Shown in pieces: positions 1 to 5,772 of a stretch of 26,755 nt of DNA. The DNA is taken from assembly GCA_022827165.1 (NCBI GenBank), contig JAJDTN010000124.1:1-26755 (forward strand), read 5' to 3'. The notes below the pieces were generated by a model that was not told the origin of the DNA, did no database searches, and saw only the letters and a list, made by a program, of their open reading frames with translations. Within the stretch, counting starts at the first letter, position 1. Each line of letters opens with the position of its first letter. This stretch comes from Candidatus Latescibacterota bacterium. Its GTDB lineage: Bacteria; Latescibacterota; UBA2968; UBA8231. Position numbers and translations under genes: made by a program.

Positions 1-344
1 ATGGTGCACAGGCCGGTGTGCACGGCCTCGTTGATGCCGCTGGAGCGGCGGGCCTCGCGGATCCGGTCGGAGTAGCGGCGGTGATCGCGGAACTTGAGGG
101 GATCGGCGGTGGACAGCCCGGCGTCGATCTCGGTGAAGGAACCCGGGTCGCTCAGGATGCGGATGTACTTCTCGTGGCCGATGGGAAAGTGGCTGCCGCA
201 GCGGGGGCAGATCCAGCTGTTGCGCTCGAGGGCGTGCTGATAGGCCGTCTCGCCGCAATCCTTGCACTTGCTCCAGATGGCCTCGGGGATCTCGCGCTTG
301 ATGCGCGTCAGGACTCCCGCCTTGAGTCTTTCGAACCAGTTCAC
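1..344 (-). CDS. accD: Acetyl-CoA carboxylase carboxyltransferase subunit beta, N-terminal part (window-truncated)
   Basis: Partial gene running off the left edge; 114 codons are visible. AccD is the beta half of the carboxyltransferase that moves the carboxyl group from carboxybiotin to acetyl-CoA, giving malonyl-CoA for fatty-acid synthesis in the cytoplasm. The translation begins NWFERLKAGVLTRIKREIPE and carries the four-cysteine zinc ribbon typical of the family (KCKDCG followed about 20 residues later by ICPRCG), then the GHEKYIRIL and DPGSF segments that open the carboxyltransferase domain. The start is GTG at 344; a GAGGT lies four bases upstream, and the N-terminus matches the family without extension. 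The upstream small membrane-protein gene ends only 7 bp away, so the two are probably cotranscribed. The catalytic core is outside the window. Confidence 0.93.
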   Translation of the reverse strand, partial: MNWFERLKAGVLTRIKREIPEAIWSKCKDCGETAYQHALERNSWICPRCGSHFPIGHEKYIRILSDPGSFTEIDAGLSTADPLKFRDHRRYSDRIREARRSSGINEAVHTGLCT

Positions 345-351
345 GGGGACC

Positions 352-699
352 TCACACCAGCCCGCGGCGCCGAAGCCCGGCAAAGGCCACTCCCGCAGTC
401 ACCAGGACCCCCGAAGCGACCAGGGCCAGCGTCCAGGGGAAGGACCCGCGGGCCTCGGGCGCGGAAACCCTCAGCCGGCGGAGGCGGTCCAGGACCCGGT
501 CGGCCGCGGCCTGCGCGTCGGGCAGCGGTCGCGGCGGCTCGAGGACGCGGCCGACGAGATCCTCGACGGTACGCATCCTGGCCGCCTCCAGGCGCGCCCT
601 CAGGCCGAGAACCCTGCGCCCGTCGCTGCCAGGCCCGGATCCACCGCCGGCCGAGGGGGGGTCGACATCACCGCCCCGGCGCCACCATCTCGACAACAT
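352..699 (-). CDS. Small single-TM protein behind an ECF sigma gene (anti-sigma candidate)
   Basis: 115 residues. A charged, Arg-rich N-terminal region of about 85 residues is followed by one hydrophobic segment (about 90-110, FPWTLALVASGVLVTAGVAF) and a very short basic tail. I do not recognise a named family and see no zinc-binding HxxxCxxC motif of the classical ZAS anti-sigma domain. It lies 24 bp downstream of the ECF sigma gene on the same strand, with a GGAGG nine bases before its ATG. In such sigma-plus-membrane-protein pairs the second gene is often the anti-sigma factor, with a cytoplasmic domain that holds the sigma and a membrane anchor; that role is inference from position and topology. 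accD begins 7 bp further on. Confidence 0.6.
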   Translation of the reverse strand: MLSRWWRRGGDVDPPSAGGGSGPGSDGRRVLGLRARLEAARMRTVEDLVGRVLEPPRPLPDAQAAADRVLDRLRRLRVSAPEARGSFPWTLALVASGVLVTAGVAFAGLRRRGLV

Positions 700-723
700 C
701 CGGTCGTTCCTCCGCAGCGCCCT

Positions 724-1320
724 TTAGACCACGCCGCGTCTTTGCAGGCCCTCCGCCAGGCGGCGGCGGGCGGTGTGGATCCGCGAGCTGACGGTGCCCA
801 AAGGGATGTCCAGCACGCGGGCGATCTCCTCGTAGCCGAGTTGCTCGAAGCCGTGGAGGACGAGCACCTCCCTCAGGACGGCCGGCAACTCGTCGATCTC
901 CTCCCGAACGAGGCGCTGAGTCTCGCGCGTCAGGAGCCGGGCCTCGGGACCTTCGCCAAGCGGCACCGAGAGTCTCTCACCCGACTCCTCGTCCGCCCGG
1001 TGCAGGCCGAGCCGCCGCCAGGGGCTGCGAGCCCGGTCCCGGCGGCGGTTGAGACTCAGGCGCCAGACGATGCGCAGGATCCAGGTCTTCAGCGAGGAAT
1101 CGCCGCGGAACCCGCCCAGGGCCCCGTGGATCTTGACGAAGGCGTCCTGAACGACCTCCTCCGCGTCCTCGCGGTCGCCGAGGGCCCGATAGGCCAGTCC
1201 ATAGGCCAGCGGGTGGTACTCGGTGATCAGCCGCCGGAAGGCCTCGTCGCAGCCCTCGACGGCGCGCCGCACGAGATCCTCGTCGGGGAGATGGACCTCG
1301 ATTCGTGTGGTGGTGGCCAT
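724..1320 (-). CDS. ECF-type RNA polymerase sigma factor (RpoE-like)
   Basis: About 198 residues. Region 2 (about 25-95) includes DEAFRRLITEY, EDAEEVVQDAFVKIH and the promoter-melting stretch SLKTWILRIVWRLSLNRRRD. Region 4 (about 135-190) has LPAVLREVLVLHGFEQLGYEEIA in sigma-70 region 4 style and the helix-turn-helix IPLGTVSSRIHTARRRL. It lacks regions 1 and 3, as expected for group 4 sigmas, which direct RNA polymerase to a small regulon, often envelope stress. The start is uncertain. A GGAGG at 1324-1328 touches ATG 1323 and sits three bases before ATG 1320; an upstream GTG at 1338 has no ribosome site. I chose 1320. The gene diverges from the TPR/Ton operon and is followed by the one-TM protein. 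Confidence 0.9.
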   Translation of the reverse strand: MATTTRIEVHLPDEDLVRRAVEGCDEAFRRLITEYHPLAYGLAYRALGDREDAEEVVQDAFVKIHGALGGFRGDSSLKTWILRIVWRLSLNRRRDRARSPWRRLGLHRADEESGERLSVPLGEGPEARLLTRETQRLVREEIDELPAVLREVLVLHGFEQLGYEEIARVLDIPLGTVSSRIHTARRRLAEGLQRRGVV

Positions 1321-1457
1321 CATCCTCCGTGCAGACACCGAAACGTGGCCGCGTCTTCACAATTCGCCCGAAATTGCGCCGCCCCTCGCGGGATTGTCAA
1401 ACCGAATGCGCCGGCCCTTTGTGGCTAAAGTGCAACCCTGTCGTAACTTGCGGATTG

Positions 1458-1485
1458 TTGATGGCTTCGCGGGGAAGGCTATATT
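1458..1485 (+). promoter_or_regulatory. Candidate sigma-70 promoter for the TPR/Ton operon
   Basis: TTGATG at 1458-1463, a 16-bp spacer and TATATT at 1480-1485. The predicted RNA start near 1492 lies just before an ATG at 1498 but about 45 nt before the GTG at 1537 preferred as gene start, which supports the later start. An AT-rich island in very GC-rich surroundings. Confidence 0.55.
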
Positions 1486-1536
1486 TGGGCGCGCTGTATG
1501 GTGGTCTCCATCCCTCCAGCCCGATCGGGGAGGATC

Positions 1537-2694
1537 GTGAAGAAACCTCTGCAGATCTGCCTGTTGCTCGGCGTGATGGCGGCGCCGGATCTTGCGGCCT
1601 CCGCGGAGGTGAGCCTGGCCGACTCGGTGATCAAGTACAGGTGGCTCGGCAAGAACGCCCGCGTCGAGAAGGAACACGACGATGTCGTCAAGTACTACAC
1701 CGAGCTGATCAAGTACGATCCCGGCTACCACCGGGCCCACTATTCCATGGGCCGGGCCTTCCTTGAGCTCGGCCGGCCGGCCGACGCCAAGCGGGCCCTG
1801 TTGTCGGCGGCCGCCATCGACTCGGCCCACGTCAACACCAACCTGACCCTGTACACGCTCTACCTGAACGACGCCGCGCCGGACTCGGCCTGGCGGTTCC
1901 TCGGCCCGGTTCTCCGCGCCAGGCCCGACGAGCCCAGGTACGCCGAGCACCGGCGCAAGCTCGCCGACCTCTACCGCCGCAACGGCCAGCCGGTGGAGGC
2001 CATCGAGCACTACGGCGTCCTCGCCGAGTCGGCGGTCCTGCCCGAGGATTCGCGCAGGGAGCTCTACGAGCTGTTGGCGGTGATGACCGAGGACCAGGGC
2101 GACGCCCATGCGGCGCTGGCCTGGCGCCAGCGGCTGACCGGCGGCGGCGGCACGGGCCAGGTGGAGTCCCTGACCCGGATCGTGGACCTGCAGATCGCCA
2201 CCGAGGACTACGCGGGCGCCCACGAATCCCTGAGGCAGCTGGTGGGCATCGACTCGGCCGGCCGCTACGCCCACTACGTCCGCATGTCGGAGCTGGGCGA
2301 CACCGCCGGCGACCCGGCGGTCAGGCTCGAGGGCCTGGAGGGCATGGCGCTCGAGCAGCCCAAGGATCTGCAGACCGTCGCCACCATCGCCGAGATCCAC
2401 CTGAATGCGGACGACCTGAAGGCGGCGGCGCGCTGGATCGAGGGCGGCCTGCGGCGCTCCCCCGACAACGCCCACCTGCGCTTGCTCCGGGGCGACCTGC
2501 TGAGGCGCCAGGACGCGGAGGAGGAGGCCATCGCCGAATACGAGCTCGCCCTGCGCGACCCGAACTGGGCGGCCGTCGCCCAGCAGCGGATCTGGCAACT
2601 CCGCCCGCCGGAGACGGAGGAGGAGAAGCTCCGCCGCCAGTTCTTCGGAGGCGGCGACGCCGAAGAAGAGGGCTCCACCGACAACGACAGCTGA
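1537..2694 (+). CDS. Periplasmic tetratricopeptide-repeat protein of the Ton operon
   Basis: 385 residues from GTG 1537. This start gives a clean Sec signal peptide (KK at 2-3, a hydrophobic core LQICLLLGVMAAP, cleavage after ASA at residue 23) and has GGGGAGG just upstream; an in-frame ATG at 1498 would add 13 residues and bury the signal, and sits almost on the predicted RNA start. The mature protein is a run of TPR-like helical pairs: YYTELIKYDPGYHRAHYSMG, LELGRPADAKRALLSAAAID, RRNGQPVEAIEHYGVLAES and, near the end, LLRGDLLRRQDAEEEAIAEYE. TPR arrays are protein-protein scaffolds. It lies 29 bp before exbB, so it probably works beside the ExbB/ExbD/TonB motor in the periplasm. No enzymatic motif is visible. 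Confidence 0.85.
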   Translation: MKKPLQICLLLGVMAAPDLAASAEVSLADSVIKYRWLGKNARVEKEHDDVVKYYTELIKYDPGYHRAHYSMGRAFLELGRPADAKRALLSAAAIDSAHVNTNLTLYTLYLNDAAPDSAWRFLGPVLRARPDEPRYAEHRRKLADLYRRNGQPVEAIEHYGVLAESAVLPEDSRRELYELLAVMTEDQGDAHAALAWRQRLTGGGGTGQVESLTRIVDLQIATEDYAGAHESLRQLVGIDSAGRYAHYVRMSELGDTAGDPAVRLEGLEGMALEQPKDLQTVATIAEIHLNADDLKAAARWIEGGLRRSPDNAHLRLLRGDLLRRQDAEEEAIAEYELALRDPNWAAVAQQRIWQLRPPETEEEKLRRQFFGGGDAEEEGSTDNDS

Positions 2695-2723
2695 CGTACC
2701 CCCAACCCAAGAGAGGTTCCACC

Positions 2724-3344
2724 ATGCTTCAACTATTCATCGACGGCGGCTGGGCCATGTGGCCCCTGGCCTTTCTCCTGGCCCTGGGACTGGCCATCGC
2801 CCTCGAGCGGCTCGTCACGCTTTCCCGCGCCGCCATCGACGCCAAGGGCTTCTTCGGGCAACTCGAAGAGGCGATGCGTTCCGGCGGAGCCGAGAGCGCC
2901 GCGCAGCTGTGCGCCGAGACCCGCGGTCCCGTGGCCAGCGTCATCCACGCCGGCCTGCTGCGGCTCGATCGCGGCATCGACAACGTGGAGAAGGCGATCG
3001 AGAACGCCGGCGCCGTGGAGATGGCCTTTCTCGAGCGCGGCATGATCTGGCTGTCCACGGTGGCCAACCTGGCGCCCATGGTCGGCTTCCTCGGGACGGT
3101 GAGCGGCATGATCGGCGCCTTCCAGGCGATCAAGGTCGCCGGCGACGTGGAGCCCTCCCTGGTGGCCGGCGGCATCTCGGAGGCCCTCATCACCACCGCC
3201 TCCGGCCTGATCGTCGGCATCCTGATCCAGTTCTGCTACAACTTCTTCGCTTCCCGCATCGACAGGATCATCGCCGACATGCAGGAGCACACGGCAGGCC
3301 TGATCGACGTGCTCATCGAGATCGAGCTGAAGGACAACGCGTGA
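2724..3344 (+). CDS. exbB: MotA/TolQ/ExbB-family proton channel protein
   Basis: 206 residues. ExbB pentamers surround an ExbD dimer in the inner membrane and convert proton flow into work on TonB (or TolA for TolQ). Three transmembrane segments appear at the family positions: about 9-30, 108-134 and 153-176. The second and third contain the diagnostic LAPMVGFLGTVSGMIGAF and ISEALITTASGLIVGI signatures lining the proton path. A cytoplasmic loop of about 75 residues separates TM1 and TM2, as expected. GAGAGG precedes the ATG. The gene overlaps the next by four bases (GTGA), and the exbD-exbD-tonB order downstream argues for an Exb/Ton rather than a Tol or Mot system, although no pal or tolB is in the window to separate them completely. 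Confidence 0.93.
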   Translation: MLQLFIDGGWAMWPLAFLLALGLAIALERLVTLSRAAIDAKGFFGQLEEAMRSGGAESAAQLCAETRGPVASVIHAGLLRLDRGIDNVEKAIENAGAVEMAFLERGMIWLSTVANLAPMVGFLGTVSGMIGAFQAIKVAGDVEPSLVAGGISEALITTASGLIVGILIQFCYNFFASRIDRIIADMQEHTAGLIDVLIEIELKDNA

Positions 3345-3760
3345 ACCTGCGCAAGCGCGGGAACCGGGTGCTGCCCGAGATCCCCACCTCCTCCATGGCG
3401 GACATCGCCTTCCTGCTCATCGTGTTCTTCCTGGTGACGACGACGATGAACCAGGACAAGGGGCTGTCGCTGCACCTGCCTCCCATCGCCGAGACCCTGG
3501 AGGTCAGGGAAAAGAACATCTGCAACGTGTGGATCAACGATGAGGACCGCATCGCCTTCTTCGAGAACTCCGAGCTCACGGAGATCGCCTTCTCCGACCT
3601 GCGCGCCGACATCCAGCAGCGGTTGGCGGACAACGAGAAGCTGATCATCTCCCTGAAGGCGCAGCGCCAGGCCAGCTACCGCATGTTCGTCGATGTCCTC
3701 GACGAGCTGAAGCTCGCCGGCGCCACGCGGATCTCGATCGCCGAGCCAGAGGGAGGCTGA
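3341..3760 (+). CDS. exbD: ExbD/TolR-family biopolymer transport protein (first copy)
   Basis: 139 residues from GTG 3341, whose last two bases plus A form the exbB stop; the GTGA overlap implies translational coupling. A short basic cytoplasmic N-terminus (NLRKRGNRVLPEIPTSS) is followed by one transmembrane helix starting SMADIAFLLIVFFLV. Asp21 in this helix is the conserved protonatable aspartate of ExbD. The remaining roughly 100 residues form the periplasmic domain, ending in a DELKLAGATRISIAEPE segment typical of the family. Two different ExbD copies next to one ExbB are common in FCB-group bacteria. It acts with ExbB in the inner membrane. Confidence 0.92.
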   Translation: MNLRKRGNRVLPEIPTSSMADIAFLLIVFFLVTTTMNQDKGLSLHLPPIAETLEVREKNICNVWINDEDRIAFFENSELTEIAFSDLRADIQQRLADNEKLIISLKAQRQASYRMFVDVLDELKLAGATRISIAEPEGG

Positions 3761-3765
3761 GCCCC

Positions 3766-4191
3766 ATGAGATTCACCCGCAAGTCCCGGGTGGGAGCCGC
3801 GGTCCCCACGGCGTCGATGGCGGACATCGCCTTCCTGCTCCTCGTGTTCTTCATGGTCTCTACCGTTTTCATCCGTTTTCGCGGCATCCCTGTCACCCTG
3901 CCCGAAGCCGAGCGGGTAGAGAAGCTGGAGATGCGCCGCCACGTGACCAGCATCTGGGTCGGCGCCAACGGCGCCGTCAACATCGACGACCAAGCGGTCG
4001 CACTGCAGGACGTAGGTCCCCTGATCCACGCCAAGCTGGTCGCCAATCCCCGGCTGATCATCTCCATCAAGGGGGACGGGCAGGCGGAATTCGGCACCAT
4101 CTCCGACGTGCTGCAGGAACTGCGCCAGGTCGAGGCCTTGCGCGTGAACTTCGCCACCGACCGCGAGCGGGAGGTCGCCGCAGGAGGCTGA
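3766..4191 (+). CDS. exbD: ExbD/TolR-family biopolymer transport protein (second copy)
   Basis: 141 residues, starting 5 bp after the first exbD stop with GGGAGG upstream. Same plan as its neighbour: basic N-terminus (RFTRKSRVGAAVPTAS), a transmembrane helix SMADIAFLLLVFFMV with the conserved proton-carrying Asp20, then a periplasmic domain ending VLQELRQVEALRVNFATDRE. Its periplasmic half differs clearly from the first copy (for example VEKLEMRRHVTSIWVGANG), so the pair probably forms a heterodimer or serves two partners rather than being a recent duplication. That functional split is inference. The stop lies one base before the tonB start. Confidence 0.92.
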   Translation: MRFTRKSRVGAAVPTASMADIAFLLLVFFMVSTVFIRFRGIPVTLPEAERVEKLEMRRHVTSIWVGANGAVNIDDQAVALQDVGPLIHAKLVANPRLIISIKGDGQAEFGTISDVLQELRQVEALRVNFATDREREVAAGG

Positions 4192-4192
4192 G

Positions 4193-4882
4193 ATGAAGAT
4201 GCTGAGACGGACCGCCGACATGGTGCGCACGAAGACCCCCGAGGCCGACCTGCGCCTGGAGTACCGCAGGACCTTCTGGGCCTGCTTCGGCGCCTCCTCC
4301 GTCGCCTTGGTGCTGGTGATCCTGTTCTGGCCGAGCTTCGAGGCCTCGGCCTACGCCAAGCCCCAGGAGCCGGTGATCATCCAGCTGGAGGAGATCCCCG
4401 AGACCCGCCAGGAGCGCCGGCCGCCGCCGCCGCCGCGGCCGGTGGTGCCCATCGCCTCCACCAGCGAGGAGATCCCCGAGGACGCCACGATCATGGAGAC
4501 CGATCTCGACTTTGGTCTGGATGACCTGGCCCCGCCGCCGCCCCTCGAGGAGCTGCAGAAGACCACCGAGGTCGCCCTGGAGGAGGAGGAGGAGGAGATC
4601 GTCGAGTACTGGCGGGTGGAGAAACCGCCCAAGAAGAAGAACGACCCGCGGCCGGTGTTCCCCGAGATCGCCCGCCGGGCGGGGATCACGGGCAACATCA
4701 CCATCCAGGTGCTGGTCGATCGCGAGGGCAAGGTGGAGAAGGTTGGAGAGATCCACGGCAACGAGGTCTTCCATGAGGCCGCGCGCAAGGCCGCCCTGGC
4801 CACCACCTTCACCCCGGCCATCCAGAACGACAAGCCCGTGAAGGTCTGGGTCGCCCTCACCTACAAGTTCCAGTTGCAGTAG
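4193..4882 (+). CDS. tonB: TonB-family energy transducer
   Basis: 229 residues. The cytoplasmic N-terminus is unusually long (about 27 residues), followed by one inner-membrane anchor (about 28-46, FWACFGASSVALVLVILFW), a periplasm-spanning proline-rich linker (PPPPPRPVVP around 77-87, a second PPPP around 117) with an acidic run of Glu residues near 128-135, and a C-terminal TonB domain (about 150-229: VFPEIARRAGITGNITIQVL ... VFHEAARKAALATTFTPAI). The C-terminal domain grips the TonB box of outer-membrane receptors. AGGAGG lies five bases before the ATG. It completes the exbB-exbD-exbD-tonB operon. No TonB-dependent receptor is in the window, so the cargo is unknown. Confidence 0.92.
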   Translation: MKMLRRTADMVRTKTPEADLRLEYRRTFWACFGASSVALVLVILFWPSFEASAYAKPQEPVIIQLEEIPETRQERRPPPPPRPVVPIASTSEEIPEDATIMETDLDFGLDDLAPPPPLEELQKTTEVALEEEEEEIVEYWRVEKPPKKKNDPRPVFPEIARRAGITGNITIQVLVDREGKVEKVGEIHGNEVFHEAARKAALATTFTPAIQNDKPVKVWVALTYKFQLQ

Positions 4883-5007
4883 GCGCCGGTTGCCAGGACT
4901 GCAGGCGTCCATCTTAGATTAGGGAAGACCCGCCAGGGGCCGCGGACCGGCTGCGGCCAGCAATTCCACAACTCCCCCATCCTCCCCCACCCTCTCCCCG
5001 AGGCCAT

Positions 5008-5030
5008 GAACCCCGCCCTCCGGGGTTCGC
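5008..5030 (+). other. Hairpin just upstream of the nrdR ribosome site
   Basis: AACCCCG (5010-5016), loop CCCTC, CGGGGTT (5022-5028), extended by one G-C pair and a T-G wobble. It ends three bases before the GGGAGGT used for nrdR translation. No T-run follows, so it looks more like a leader structure than a terminator. Confidence 0.4.
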
Positions 5031-5046
5031 CGGGAGGTCGGGCTCC

Positions 5047-5496
5047 ATGCGCTGTCCCTTCTGCAGCACCGAGGACGACCGCGTCGTCGACTCGCGCTCC
5101 TGCCGCGACGGCCAGGCGATCCGCCGTCGCCGCGAGTGCACGAGTTGCAGCCAGCGATTCACCACGTACGAGTACATCGAGCATGCGCCGCTCACCGTCA
5201 TCAAGCGGGACGGAACCCGGGAGCCCTTCGACCGCTCCAAGCTGCAGGCCAAGATCGAGCTGGCCTGCTACAAGACGAGCGTGTCGAGCGATCGCATCGA
5301 AGAGCTGATGGACCAGGTGGAGTCCGATCTCGGCAACCGCGCGGAGAGGGAGGTTCCGAGCCAGCAGATCGGGGAGCTGGTGATGGAACGACTGAAGGAC
5401 CTCCACGACGTTGCGTACGTGCGGTTCGCCTCTGTGTACCGCCAGTTCAAGGACCGGCAGGACTTCGTCAGGGAGCTCGAGCAGCTCTCTGCCTGA
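5047..5496 (+). CDS. nrdR: Transcriptional repressor NrdR
   Basis: 149 residues, the usual NrdR length. An N-terminal zinc ribbon (C3, C6, C31, C34: RCPFC ... CTSC) binds DNA; the rest (about 49-139) is an ATP-cone that senses dATP/ATP, starting LTVIKRDGTREPFDRSKLQAKI. NrdR represses ribonucleotide-reductase genes when dATP is high. GGGAGGT lies seven bases before the ATG. The gene is followed after 276 bp by nrdJ, and that gap contains two sites matching the NrdR box, so target and regulator are adjacent. No NrdR box was seen in front of nrdR itself. Confidence 0.97.
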   Translation: MRCPFCSTEDDRVVDSRSCRDGQAIRRRRECTSCSQRFTTYEYIEHAPLTVIKRDGTREPFDRSKLQAKIELACYKTSVSSDRIEELMDQVESDLGNRAEREVPSQQIGELVMERLKDLHDVAYVRFASVYRQFKDRQDFVRELEQLSA

Positions 5497-5546
5497 GCCC
5501 TCCCGGCGGCCGGCCTTCCCGGGCCCCTCCGAAGCCGCGAAAACCC

Positions 5547-5576
5547 TTGACAAGGCGGAATCGAGGCCTGTATATT
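5547..5576 (+). promoter_or_regulatory. Sigma-70-like promoter of nrdJ
   Basis: A perfect TTGACA at 5547-5552, an 18-bp spacer and TATATT at 5571-5576. The -10 element is inside the upstream NrdR box, so repressor binding would block RNA polymerase directly. The implied 5' leader is about 190 nt and includes a possible stem at 5708-5714/5730-5736 (CTGCCGC with GCGGCAG). Confidence 0.75.
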
Positions 5577-5580
5577 GGCA
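5565..5580 (+). promoter_or_regulatory. NrdR box 1 (operator)
   Basis: GGCCTGTATATTGGCA. Against the published consensus acaCwAtATaTwGtgt it matches 9 of the 10 central positions (C-T-g-T-A-T-A-T-T-G). It covers the -10 element of the nrdJ promoter. Confidence 0.75.
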
Positions 5581-5595
5581 CGTCCAAGCTTCGAG

Positions 5596-5611
5596 CCACA
5601 AGATCTTGTGT
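5596..5611 (+). promoter_or_regulatory. NrdR box 2 (operator)
   Basis: CCACAAGATCTTGTGT, containing the perfect 14-bp palindrome CACAAGATCTTGTG and matching the NrdR consensus at 13 of 16 positions. It begins exactly 31 bp after box 1, three helical turns, the spacing expected for cooperative NrdR binding. Confidence 0.8.
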
Positions 5612-5772
5612 ACAGGGTGACCGAGCCGACCTCTCAGATCATGTTGCAGACAACCTTTCGGCCTCCCCGAAGCAACGTCCTGTAACCACGATAGTCGGCC
5701 CCCAGTTCTGCCGCCCCTCCCGCACCGGCGCGGCAGCAGGGGCTCCTTGTCGTTCCCAGGGAGACTTCGAGC

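Noticed and set aside
3341..4191. Two ExbD genes as a recent duplication
   Set aside because: Only the membrane helix is shared (SMADIAFLL); the periplasmic parts differ widely, so they are old paralogues.
4890..4920. TTGCCA ... TAGATT as promoter for nrdR
   Set aside because: The spacer is 19 bp and the -35 match poor; possible but too weak to list.
4938..4958. Hairpin GGCCGC/GCGGCC after tonB as terminator
   Set aside because: Only a 6-bp stem with a 9-nt loop and no T-run; such pairs are expected by chance at this GC content.
5583..5772. Cobalamin riboswitch in the nrdJ leader
   Set aside because: The enzyme uses B12, so I looked for the B12 box and its conserved stems; they are not there. 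NrdR boxes explain the control.
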